47,458 bases of DNA from Lachnospiraceae bacterium UBA3386. Its GTDB lineage: Bacteria > Bacillota > Clostridia > Lachnospirales > Lachnospiraceae. How positions within the stretch are numbered: position 1 is the first letter of the stretch; each line of letters opens with the position of its first letter. Below are positions 22,867 through 31,098 of this stretch, in pieces. The translations under genes were made by a program, and so were the position numbers. Below the pieces are notes generated by a model, which saw only the letters and a list, made by a program, of their open reading frames with translations, was not told where the DNA came from and did not search any database. The stretch lies in contig DEPS01000167.1 of NCBI GenBank assembly GCA_002358875.1, forward strand, positions 1 to 47,458, given 5' to 3'.

Positions 22867-24837
22867 ATGAATGCGGCATTGATACTTGTGGTTTCCGTCA
22901 TCGTTTTACTCGCGGGCTATGTCTTCTACGGCGGATGGCTTGCAAGGCAGTGGGGCGTGGAGCCCCGGCGGAAGACGCCTGCCCATGAAATGGAGGATGG
23001 GATGGATTATGTCCCGGCCAAGGCGCCGGTCCTGATGGGGCACCATTTTTCCTCGATCGCGGGCGCGGGTCCGATCAACGGCCCGATCCAGGCGGCCGTT
23101 TTCGGCTGGGTCCCGGTACTTCTCTGGGTACTGATCGGCGGTATTTTCTTCGGAGGGGTTCATGATTACGGAGCGCTTTTCGCCTCGATCCGCCACAAAG
23201 GCCAGTCCATCGGCGAAGTTATCCGTGATGCAATGGGTGAGACGGCAAAGAGACTGTTCATTATTTTCGCCTATCTGACCCTTATTCTGGTCGTGGCCGC
23301 GTTTGGGTCCATCGTCGCCAATACTTTCGGCACGACGACCTCAGCCGGTGTGATGCGCGAGGGCGCTGCGCTCGAAGCAAACCTTTCGACCGCCATGATC
23401 TCGCTCCTGTTTATCGTGCTCGCGATGATTTTCGGATTCCTGGTTTACCGCCGGAATGTGAGCGTCGGTCCCGCGACCGTGGTCGGAGTCGCAGGTATCG
23501 TTCTGATCGTTTTTATCGGCCTCAATTTCCACCCTGTGGCACTTTCCTATAATACATGGATGTGGGTGCTGGGCCTGTATATCCTCATCGCGTCGGTGAC
23601 GCCGGTCTGGATTCTTCTGCAGCCCCGTGACTACCTCAGCTCCTACCTGCTTTATTTTATGATCATTGTCTCTGTAGTCGGCGTTCTGGGAGCGGCTCTG
23701 ACCGGGACCGGATCCCTGGCAATCCCTGCCTTCGGTCTTGCTGAGGCAAAGGGCAACGGTCTTTTTACGGTCGGCAGCATGTTCCCGGCCCTGTTCATCA
23801 CCATTGCCTGCGGTGCCATCTCGGGCTTCCACTCACTCGTGTCCTCCGGCACAACAGCAAAACAGATCGACAATGAGCGCGATGCACAGCCGATCGGCTA
23901 CGGCGCCATGCTCATCGAATGCGTCGTCGCAGTCCTCTCTCTCTGCGCGGTCGGCTACGTCTGGGCCGACGCGGTCGGAGAGGTCTCTGCCGAGACAGGA
24001 AAGCTTGCTTCCGCATTTGCTTCCCCCACCGCTGTCTTTGCGACCGGTATTTCAAAAATGATCGGCTCCTTCACGAACGAGAGTGTTCAGAACATCATGT
24101 ACCAGATGCTTGTTCTGGCTGTCTCCGTTTTCTGCCTGACATCCCTTGACACAGCTACCCGTCTCGCGCGCTACATGTTCCAGGAATTCTGGCTCGTGAA
24201 CGGAGAAACTCCGGAGGAAGTGCGAGGCGCAAGAAGGATCCTGGTGAATCCCTTTTTCTCCACAGGGATCACGGTCGTTCTGGGTATAGCGCTCGGCATG
24301 ACCGGCTACACAAAGATATGGCCTCTTTTCGGCGCAGCCAACCAGCTGCTCGCCGCTCTCGGGCTGATCGCGGTCTGTGCCTGGCTCGGGGAGATCGGAC
24401 GCAATAACAGGATGTTCTTCATCCCCATGTGCTTTATGATGCTGGTCACCATTTGTTCTCTGGTACAGACCATCATAGCCAAGCTCTCCGCAGGAGGAGA
24501 CATCTGGAACTACATCCAGGCTGTCCTTGCCATCCTTCTGGTCCTGCTCGCAGTCGTGCTTGCGCTGATCTCGTTAAAGGCGCTGACCGGGCAGGGAAAA
24601 GGACGCGAAAACGATTCTTCAAAGGACAGAAACAGCGCTTCCGCAGACAGGGAAAGAGCGTCCGCCGGTGACCGGACAGCCGCTCAGCGAAACAGGAACG
24701 CTTCCCGGACGGCTGCAGAGAGCACGGAAGGCTCAAACAGAGCAGAGGGTCCGGGCGCCGGGAACGCTTCAGGCGGTAGAGGAAACCCGGGCAGCAGGAA
24801 TACTTCCTCCCGCAGAAGGAAAAAGGGAAAACGGTAA
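22867..24837 (+). CDS. cstA: Carbon starvation protein A family transporter (pyruvate/peptide permease)
   Basis: A 656-residue membrane protein with many hydrophobic segments and the CstA signature near the N-terminus (PVLMGHHFSSIAGAGPINGP), plus FITIACGAISGFHSLVSSGT, TTAKQIDNERDAQPIGYGAM and TSLDTATRLARYMFQE. Family members import pyruvate, or peptides in older reports, during carbon limitation. AGAAAGGAG lies eight bases before the ATG. The last 80 residues form a hydrophilic Arg/Ser/Asn/Gly tail (AAQRNRNASRTAAES, then SSRRRKKGKR) unlike the family core. Its end lies in a 37-bp tandem repeat, so the tail may have been lengthened by repeat expansion. Confidence 0.93.
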   Translation: MNAALILVVSVIVLLAGYVFYGGWLARQWGVEPRRKTPAHEMEDGMDYVPAKAPVLMGHHFSSIAGAGPINGPIQAAVFGWVPVLLWVLIGGIFFGGVHDYGALFASIRHKGQSIGEVIRDAMGETAKRLFIIFAYLTLILVVAAFGSIVANTFGTTTSAGVMREGAALEANLSTAMISLLFIVLAMIFGFLVYRRNVSVGPATVVGVAGIVLIVFIGLNFHPVALSYNTWMWVLGLYILIASVTPVWILLQPRDYLSSYLLYFMIIVSVVGVLGAALTGTGSLAIPAFGLAEAKGNGLFTVGSMFPALFITIACGAISGFHSLVSSGTTAKQIDNERDAQPIGYGAMLIECVVAVLSLCAVGYVWADAVGEVSAETGKLASAFASPTAVFATGISKMIGSFTNESVQNIMYQMLVLAVSVFCLTSLDTATRLARYMFQEFWLVNGETPEEVRGARRILVNPFFSTGITVVLGIALGMTGYTKIWPLFGAANQLLAALGLIAVCAWLGEIGRNNRMFFIPMCFMMLVTICSLVQTIIAKLSAGGDIWNYIQAVLAILLVLLAVVLALISLKALTGQGKGRENDSSKDRNSASADRERASAGDRTAAQRNRNASRTAAESTEGSNRAEGPGAGNASGGRGNPGSRNTSSRRRKKGKR

Positions 24838-24909
24838 TACTTCCTCCCGCGGAAGGAAAAAGGGAAAACGGTAATACTTCCTCTCGCAGAAGGAAAAGGA
24901 GAAAAAGGT
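24799..24909 (+). repeat. 37-bp tandem repeat x3 straddling the cstA stop codon
   Basis: Units begin with AATACTTCCTC at 24799, 24836 and 24873, with a 37-bp period. The first unit encodes NTSSRRRKKGKR and the cstA stop; the next two are non-coding. The unit length is not a multiple of three. Confidence 0.9.
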
Positions 24910-24927
24910 CCTGACGCTGGAAATGTA

Positions 24928-24984
24928 AAAAAACTACGTGATGCACCGCTCTGATGAGCGTCGGCACCGCGTAGTTTTTTATTG
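24928..24984 (+). terminator. Terminator after cstA
   Basis: AAAAAACTACG pairs with CGTAGTTTTTT through an interrupted stem that also includes TGC/GCA and CCG/CGG pairs, ending in a T-run. Confidence 0.85.
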
Positions 24985-25034
24985 AACAAAAATAAGATTA
25001 TCGTAGTGTTTTATTGAACGAAAATAAGATTATC
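24971..25034 (+). repeat. 32-bp tandem duplication including terminator tail
   Basis: GTAGTTTTTTATTGAAC and onward (24971-25002) is followed directly by GTAGTGTTTTATTGAAC and onward (25003-25034), each ending ATAAGATTATC, with two differences. The intergenic stretch is otherwise empty. Confidence 0.85.
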
Positions 25035-25073
25035 TTTTAGATTACAAGAATTATCACAAGTTATTACAGCCAT

Positions 25074-25871
25074 TTACGCATTTGTCTGCGGATCCGGAAG
25101 GCGGGGAATGGAGGAGAGAAGATATCTGGTATATTCATTTTTCGGATCTGCATACAGCTCCTGTGTCGGTGCCAGCTCACAGATCTTCCCGTCGTGCATG
25201 ACACAGACCCGGTCGGCGATAAAGTTTACAACGGACAGGTCATGGCTGATGAACAGGCAGGTCAGGGAGAGCTCCCTGCGCAGGCGCTTGAGAAGATTCA
25301 GGATCTGGGCCTGCACAGATACATCCAGGGCGGATACGGATTCGTCACAGACCAGAAGCCTGGGATTTAAAGCGATCGCCCTGGCGATGCCGATCCGCTG
25401 CTTCTGGCCGCCCGAGAGCTGGCGGGGATAGCGGCCAAGGCAGCTTTCCGGAAGCTCCACAAGCTCCAGGAGATCGAGGATCTTTTCATCGGTCTCCTTT
25501 TTATTTCTGCACAGATTCCAGGTCCTGAGCGGTTCGGCGAGGATTTCCCGGATCTTCATTTTGGGGTCAAGGGCTGAGGAAGGGTCCTGAAAAACCATCT
25601 GCATCTGCTTTCTGTATGGACGGAGGGATTTTTCGGAAAGTCCCGAGATCTTTTCCCCGTCAAAGAAGATTTCCCCTTCATCAGGCTGAAGAATACACAG
25701 AATCAGCTTTGCCAGCGTGCTCTTTCCGCAGCCGGATTCGCCCACCAGTGCCAGCGTCTCCCCCTCAAAAATGGAGAGATCCGCGCCGGTAACGGCGTGA
25801 TGCACTTTTCCTCTGCCCAGCGGGAAGCTTTTTGACACTCCCCTGACCGATATCAGTTCTTTTTCACTCAT
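25074..25871 (-). CDS. Oligo/dipeptide ABC transporter ATPase (DppF/OppF type)
   Basis: A 265-residue ATPase: Walker A GESGCGKST, Q-loop in QMVFQDPSSALDP, signature LSGGQKQRIGIARA, Walker B LLVCDESVSALDVSVQ, and H-loop LFISHDLS. The C-terminus is shorter than many OppF proteins, ending after the peptide-transporter tail ELAPTQELYADPKNEYTRYL. It is the last gene of the operon and forms a heterodimer with the DppD-like ATPase to power peptide import. AGGAAC precedes the ATG; there is a 60-bp gap to the upstream gene. Confidence 0.94.
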   Translation of the reverse strand: MSEKELISVRGVSKSFPLGRGKVHHAVTGADLSIFEGETLALVGESGCGKSTLAKLILCILQPDEGEIFFDGEKISGLSEKSLRPYRKQMQMVFQDPSSALDPKMKIREILAEPLRTWNLCRNKKETDEKILDLLELVELPESCLGRYPRQLSGGQKQRIGIARAIALNPRLLVCDESVSALDVSVQAQILNLLKRLRRELSLTCLFISHDLSVVNFIADRVCVMHDGKICELAPTQELYADPKNEYTRYLLSSIPRLPDPQTNA

Positions 25872-25931
25872 TGTTCCTGCCTTTTTTATGTGACGGCGGA
25901 TAAACCCTAAGTCATGATCTGCCGGATATTT

Positions 25932-26954
25932 TTACATGGCAGATATTTTTACATGGCATCTGACGAAATGCCCTTCCTGAGCCCTGTAGGGCTGCGGCCT
26001 CTCAAAAAAGCATTTCTTTATATCATTGCTGCAGCGCAGACAGAATTCACATCCCTGGAATTTTGTGCCCGTTTCCGGAAGATTTCCCGGAATAGTCTGA
26101 AGAAATTCCGGATTTTTGCCGATCCTCGGAATCGAAGAGAGGAGCCCCCGCGTATAGGGATGGAGTGGATTCCTGAAGATCTCAGCAGTGGGGGTGCGCT
26201 CCATGATCGTTCCCATGTACATGACATACACGTAATCGCAGAGCTGAGCCACGACGCCCATATTGTGGGTGATGATCAGGGCACTCGCGTTCCGCTCCCG
26301 GCACAGCTGCCGGATCAGCTTCAGGATCTGGGCCTCGATCGTCACGTCCAGTGCCGTCGTCGGCTCGTCCGCAATGAGAAGCCTTGGCTCCGCGGCCATC
26401 GCCATGGCGATCACCACCCTCTGGCGCATGCCGCCCGACAGTTCATGAGGCCATGAATCATACCTGCGGGCTGCCTCCGCGATGCCCACCTTCTCCAGAA
26501 GCGCAGTCGATCTCTCCCTTGCCTCGGCCCTGCTTTTACATAACCTGTGCAGAAGCAGAACCTCGCTGATCTGATCGCCGACCCGCATCAGGGGATTGAG
26601 GGCAGTCATCGGCTCCTGAAAGACCATGCCGATCTGGCCCCCGCAGTATTTTCGGAGTTCGCGTTCATGCAGCTTCGAGAGACAGACTGTCTTTTGTCCG
26701 TCATGCCAGAGCACTTCTCCTCCTGTGATCTTTGCCGCAGCCGGAAGAAGCCCGTTTACCGCTTTTGCAGTCATACTCTTTCCGCATCCGGATTCCCCGA
26801 CCAGGCCCACGATGCTGCCCTCGGGGATCTGAATATCGACATTCTTCACCACCCGGAATTCTTTCTTCCCGTTTCGGATCATGACAGTCAGATCCCGGAT
26901 CTCCAGCTGAGGAGCTTTTTCTGTTTGTTCTTTCATATCTTTTCGATTTTTCAT
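25932..26954 (-). CDS. Oligo/dipeptide ABC transporter ATPase (DppD/OppD type)
   Basis: A 340-residue ATPase: Walker A GESGCGKSM, Q-loop in QIGMVFQEPMTALNP, signature LSGGMRQRVVIAMA, Walker B LLIADEPTTALDVTIE, and H-loop LIITHNMGVV. The C-terminal Cys cluster typical of this subfamily is present (GCEFCLRCSNDIKKCF), which in some members binds an iron-sulfur cluster. The gene starts immediately after the DppC-like permease stop (2-bp gap), so the two are coupled. Confidence 0.94.
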   Translation of the reverse strand: MKNRKDMKEQTEKAPQLEIRDLTVMIRNGKKEFRVVKNVDIQIPEGSIVGLVGESGCGKSMTAKAVNGLLPAAAKITGGEVLWHDGQKTVCLSKLHERELRKYCGGQIGMVFQEPMTALNPLMRVGDQISEVLLLHRLCKSRAEARERSTALLEKVGIAEAARRYDSWPHELSGGMRQRVVIAMAMAAEPRLLIADEPTTALDVTIEAQILKLIRQLCRERNASALIITHNMGVVAQLCDYVYVMYMGTIMERTPTAEIFRNPLHPYTRGLLSSIPRIGKNPEFLQTIPGNLPETGTKFQGCEFCLRCSNDIKKCFFERPQPYRAQEGHFVRCHVKISAM

Positions 26955-26956
26955 CC

Positions 26957-27784
26957 CTATATACTCTGTGTCTCGCCCTCCGGATCCAGGACCTTCCGCA
27001 GATTATCACCTAAAAAATTGAAGCCCAGAACCAGAAGCATGATCGTTCCGGCGGGAGCGAGCGAAAGCCAGGGCATCTGGAAGAGAAACTGGCGTGACTG
27101 GTTGACCATAAGCCCTAAAGACACGTCCGGGGGCTGTATTCCGATCCCCAGAAAGCTCAGAGAGCTCTCCGAAAGGATCGATACCGGCACATTCAGGGTA
27201 AAAAGGACGATCAGGACCGACTGCAGGTTGGGAAGGATATGCCTGAGAACGACAGTCCAGGGGCGGACGCCGATCGTCTTCGCCGCCAGGACAAATTCAC
27301 TCTCCCTGATGCGAAGTGTGACGGAGCGCACAATGCGGGCGATGCTCCCCCATTCCATGATGGTCAGCGACAGAAAGACCGAGGAAAGAGAGCCCCCGAA
27401 GGTATAAAGAATGACCATGGCGAGAAGGATGCCGGGAAAGGACAGGGTGATGTCCGCAAGGCGCATGATCAGAAAATCCGCCCATCCTCCCAGCGCGGCA
27501 CACAAAAGCCCCATTGCTGTCCCCAGAAGAAGGGCTGCCGCCGTGGGAAGGACTGCCGCCACGAGCGAGACCCTGGTGCCGTACAGAATCCGGGAAAAGA
27601 CATCCCTTCCCAGCTCATCCGTCCCCAGAAGATGCGCACCGCCCGGAGGCTGAAGACGGGACAGAAGATCCTGCTCCGCCTTGCCGTATGGGGCGGCAAC
27701 AGGGGCCAGCAGAGCCAGAAGAATGATAATAACCAATATCAGGACGGGCAGCAGCCCCAGAACCTTTCTTAATATCTGTTTCAT
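26957..27784 (-). CDS. Peptide ABC transporter permease (DppC/OppC type)
   Basis: About 275 residues, with an N-terminal helix (VLGLLPVLILVIIILLALLA), then APYGKAEQDLLSRLQPPGGA and HLLGTDELGRDVFSRILYGT, characteristic of DppC-like subunits, and the EAA-type loop near VLAAKTIGVRPWTVVLRHIL. The start is uncertain. ATG 27784 begins at the usual family position but has no good ribosome site; a GTG at 27931 overlaps the upstream stop (GTGA) after GGGAG and would add 49 residues of unusual, AT-rich composition. Coupled translation from the longer start is possible. Confidence 0.9.
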   Translation of the reverse strand: MKQILRKVLGLLPVLILVIIILLALLAPVAAPYGKAEQDLLSRLQPPGGAHLLGTDELGRDVFSRILYGTRVSLVAAVLPTAAALLLGTAMGLLCAALGGWADFLIMRLADITLSFPGILLAMVILYTFGGSLSSVFLSLTIMEWGSIARIVRSVTLRIRESEFVLAAKTIGVRPWTVVLRHILPNLQSVLIVLFTLNVPVSILSESSLSFLGIGIQPPDVSLGLMVNQSRQFLFQMPWLSLAPAGTIMLLVLGFNFLGDNLRKVLDPEGETQSI

Positions 27785-27927
27785 TTTAAGACCGTTTGTT
27801 TTATGGTTTTTAGCTTCTAAATTGTTTTTAGCATTTAAGATGCAAGGCCGGGGACTGATTTGCCTGTTTTTCCGGGACAGTGCAGGATCACTCCCGCACC
27901 TCCGGAGGCCCTGATGATCACATGACA

Positions 27928-28842
27928 TCACTCCCGGATCCGGGGGTCCAGGACCGTATTTAGAAAATCCGCAATGACGCTGCCCGCCGCGATCAGGAAG
28001 GCCGAGAACAGAACGGTCCCCTGCAGAAGAGGCATGTCCCTTGTGAGCGCGGCGGAGAGGGAGAGCTTTCCCAGCCCCGGGATCCCGAAGATGGTCTCTG
28101 TGATGACGGCTCCGGAAAGCATGTCCGAAAGCTGCAGAGCCATCAGGGTGAGGACAGGCAGAAAGGCATTTTTGAGCCCGTGCCTGACAATGGCGGCGCG
28201 GCGGGTCAGCCCTTTTGCCATCGCGGTCTCTATATAGGGCGCGCTCTTTTGCTCGATCAATGAAGAACGGGTCAGCCTGGCCACGTTTCCGGCGCTGTTC
28301 CAGCCCAGCGCGATGGCGGGCATGATCAGGGAAGGAATGGTCCCGTCCACGGTCAGGGGAAGTATCCCCAGCTTAAAATACAGCAGGTACTGTAAAGTGA
28401 GCGCCACCATGAACACAGGGACCGAGACGCCGAGAAGTGAAACGCCCATGCAGAGAAAATCGGGCAGGCGGTTGTCAAAGACTGCTGAAATGACGCCTGC
28501 CGTGATACCGAAGCACCATGCAAACAGTGCCGCGGCAAGAGCCAGCCTCAGTGTCCCCGGGAATGCCTCGGCGATCAGATCGGCGACCGGTCTGGACAGG
28601 TTGTAGCTTCGCCCCAGATCGCCCCGGACCACTCCTGCCAGATAGATCAGAAACTGCTCCGGAAGCGGTTTGTCCAGTCCCATGGATCTTGTTATCCTGT
28701 CGATGGCAGCCTGGCTCGCGTGCTCGTTGAGCAGGACGCTTGCGGGATTTCCGGGAATCACCCGGAGCATGATAAAGGTCATGACCAGTACTCCGAACAG
28801 TACCAGAAATACCCCGAATACTCTTTTCAGGAAGCCTTTCAT
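27928..28842 (-). CDS. Peptide ABC transporter permease (DppB/OppB type)
   Basis: A 304-residue permease, starting MKGFLKRVFGVFLVLFGVLV and followed by the periplasmic DppB signature (PGNPASVLLNEHASQ, DRITRSMGLDKPLPEQFL, GDLGRSYNLSRPVADLI). The cytoplasmic loop TAMAKGLTRRAAIVRHGLKN is the EAA motif and PGLGKLSLSA follows. It forms the membrane channel with the DppC-like subunit. It follows the binding-protein gene by 83 bp and ends overlapping the possible GTG start of the next permease. Confidence 0.95.
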   Translation of the reverse strand: MKGFLKRVFGVFLVLFGVLVMTFIMLRVIPGNPASVLLNEHASQAAIDRITRSMGLDKPLPEQFLIYLAGVVRGDLGRSYNLSRPVADLIAEAFPGTLRLALAAALFAWCFGITAGVISAVFDNRLPDFLCMGVSLLGVSVPVFMVALTLQYLLYFKLGILPLTVDGTIPSLIMPAIALGWNSAGNVARLTRSSLIEQKSAPYIETAMAKGLTRRAAIVRHGLKNAFLPVLTLMALQLSDMLSGAVITETIFGIPGLGKLSLSAALTRDMPLLQGTVLFSAFLIAAGSVIADFLNTVLDPRIRE

Positions 28843-28925
28843 TTTCTATCACCTTCTCGCCTGTCCGGAATCTTTCAATACCGGTAAAGCGTCTGCGGCC
28901 GGCAGCGCTTTACCGGCTGACATTT

Positions 28926-30569
28926 TTACTTCAACACAATATCCTTAAAATATACGTCGCTCCAGCCGGCCCACTGAGGTGTGAAGCTCTCCACTCTGGA
29001 ACCCTTCAGATACAGGTGCTTGAGGGAATACATGGGAACCCAGACCGCATCCTCCTGGACAAGCTTCTTCTCCAGGGCGGCATATTCCTTCATGCGGGCG
29101 TCTTCGTCTGTGATGGCTCTTGCCGCGCCCACGCGCGCGATGGTCTCTTTGTCCTTATAGTTGATCGAACGGATTTTGGTATTGTCTTCGCTTCCGAAGA
29201 AAGTATAGATCACGTTGTCGGGATCATTGAAGTCCAGGGTCCATGTGCCCATAAATGCCGGCATTTTTCCGCTGTTTCTCAGATCCAGCCAGCTGGCGTG
29301 GTCATAGCTTTTGATCTTTACGGTGATCCCCACCTCTTCGAGATTCTTTGCGATGATCTGCAGGGCGTTCATGACGGAGTCCGCAGCACCGGAGTCGGCG
29401 GCGATCTCCATTGTAAAACCTTTCCCGTATCCCTCCTGCTCCAATAATGCAGCCGCTTTGATCGGATCATAGGGGATCCAGCCCTGGTTTTCCTGGCTGT
29501 AACCGAGGCAGCCGGAAGGGTAGACACCGTCTTCCAGTTTCCCGTCTCCCGAAAAGATGGTATCCAGGATGGACTGGCGGTCGATGGCCATCTGCAGCGC
29601 CTTGCGCACATTCACATTGTCCAGAGGCTTGATATCCTCATTCAGGATCAGGAAGGTAATGCCCAGGCAGTCCACTGATGTCAGGCTGTCCTTGTAGGCA
29701 GGTGTTTTGAAGGTGGCGTTGACGATGGCGGAGTCAAGATAAATGCAGTCGAGAATGTCCAGGTCTCCCTTCTGGAAGGCCATGCTCATGGATGAAGGAT
29801 CCATGACCTTCAGCTCCACCCTCTGTGCAGTGGGCTTCTCTCCCCAGTAGAGAGGATTTGCTTCAAAAACAAGGCCGCTCCCACGGTTCCACTCCTTTAT
29901 GATATAGGGGCCCGTGCCGATGGTCTTCTCCGGTACCACGCCGAAGTCGTCCCCCGCCTTTGTGACGATCGACCTCGAATAGATGGCAGTGGAGGGCGCG
30001 GCGAGCTCTGCGATGAAGCCGGCAAAGGGCTCAGCCAGCGTGACGGTAAAGTGGGTGTCGTCTTCGACCTTCATGCCCCGCAGCGAATCCGCCTCTCCGT
30101 CCAGAAGCTCCTGGGCACCGTCGATGGCAATGACGAAATCCGTCTGCGCGCTGTCAGGAATGGTCAAAATCCTCTCAAAAGTAAAAAGAACGTCATCCGC
30201 TACAAGAGGAGTGCCGTCAGAAAATACGACGCCGTCCCTCAGGGTAAAGTGATAGATGAGACCGTCCTCAGACACATCATAGTTTTTGGCCAGACTGTTC
30301 AGGATCTCGGTCGACCCGTCGGCCTTTTTATTGATCGTGAACAGCGTATCGAAAACATTCATCGGTGTGATATAATCGTTTGATGTCTTCTGAGTATCAA
30401 GAGTAACAAGATCATCCTTCATCGCCAGATGAAGAACGGCCTCTTCCTGTGCTGACGAGGTACTGTCTGTCCCCTTTCCGGCAGAAGAACCTCCTTTCCC
30501 TCCGCAGCCGCTCAGAAGGATTCCGACCGCTGCGAAGGCAGCAAGAGCCTTAATGATTCTTTTTTTCAT
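28926..30569 (-). CDS. Peptide ABC transporter substrate-binding lipoprotein (family 5, DppA/OppA)
   Basis: A 547-residue lipoprotein. The signal peptide MKKRIIKALAAFAAVGIL ends in the lipobox LSGC, followed by a Gly/Ser-rich linker. Family-5 features include LVTLDTQKTSNDYITPMNVF, YHFTLRDGVVFSDGTPLVAD and NVRKALQMAIDRQSILDTIF. It captures peptides or similar solutes outside the membrane. ATG 30569 with GGGAGGAAAAG upstream is preferred over the more distant in-frame start at 30653. It is the first gene of a complete five-gene importer operon; substrates could also be nickel or sugars, since the family is broad. Confidence 0.94.
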   Translation of the reverse strand: MKKRIIKALAAFAAVGILLSGCGGKGGSSAGKGTDSTSSAQEEAVLHLAMKDDLVTLDTQKTSNDYITPMNVFDTLFTINKKADGSTEILNSLAKNYDVSEDGLIYHFTLRDGVVFSDGTPLVADDVLFTFERILTIPDSAQTDFVIAIDGAQELLDGEADSLRGMKVEDDTHFTVTLAEPFAGFIAELAAPSTAIYSRSIVTKAGDDFGVVPEKTIGTGPYIIKEWNRGSGLVFEANPLYWGEKPTAQRVELKVMDPSSMSMAFQKGDLDILDCIYLDSAIVNATFKTPAYKDSLTSVDCLGITFLILNEDIKPLDNVNVRKALQMAIDRQSILDTIFSGDGKLEDGVYPSGCLGYSQENQGWIPYDPIKAAALLEQEGYGKGFTMEIAADSGAADSVMNALQIIAKNLEEVGITVKIKSYDHASWLDLRNSGKMPAFMGTWTLDFNDPDNVIYTFFGSEDNTKIRSINYKDKETIARVGAARAITDEDARMKEYAALEKKLVQEDAVWVPMYSLKHLYLKGSRVESFTPQWAGWSDVYFKDIVLK

Positions 30570-30632
30570 CTTTTCCTCCCTTCTCAACTTTGAAAAATAA
30601 AAAAAAATGAACACAGGCTTACATTCGTGATT

Positions 30633-30661
30633 ATAATACAGTAAAAACAGCACTTGTTCAA
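30633..30661 (-). promoter_or_regulatory. Promoter of the peptide ABC operon
   Basis: On the minus strand TTGAAC (30656-30661), a 17-bp spacer and TATTAT (30633-30638). It lies about 60 bp upstream of the binding-protein ATG. Confidence 0.7.
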
Positions 30662-31098
30662 TGAGAGGGCAGATCCTTTTCCCGGGAGCGCAAAGCGCGG
30701 AGCAATGCGTAGTTTTTCCATAACGTCATCGGTGGAGTGATCTTCACCCGTATAAGTTCAAAAAGCACGCAGAAGATCATAAAAAAACAGTGTTTCATTA
30801 ATTTGTGCAGAATCCGCTTCCTGCACACAGATTTTTAACAAAATCGTATGTTTTTTTAAGTTTCGTTTAAGGAAACCCTGATATTCTCTGCCTGTACACA
30901 AAAACACAGGGCACTGCAGATAGAAAAAACAAGCAGGAACATTCCTCAAAAGAATGTTCAACAAAAGCTTCCAGCTGAAGATGCCCTGGATCAGGACATA
31001 AAGTCATCAGAACATAAAGTCAGGCATGGCTGGCAGAACAGGATACTGAAAGAACTGCCTATGAGAAATTTCCTGCCATTGCGGAAAGGAGAAAAATT
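30662..31098. other. Gene-free intergenic region
   Basis: No convincing ORF on either strand. A hairpin with arms TGTGCAG (30804-30810) and CTGCACA (30821-30827) is followed by ATTTTT on the plus strand and might be a weak terminator. AAAGGAG at the right end is the ribosome site for the gene at 31099. The plus-strand promoter was not identified with confidence. Confidence 0.5.

Noticed and set aside
24928..25034. Possible riboswitch after cstA
   Set aside because: The structure is a terminator following the cstA stop, and the next gene is on the opposite strand, so there is nothing for a riboswitch to control.
30758..30964. 68-codon minus-strand frame in the gap before the beta-helix gene
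   Set aside because: AT-rich, no ribosome site and no domain; probably non-coding.
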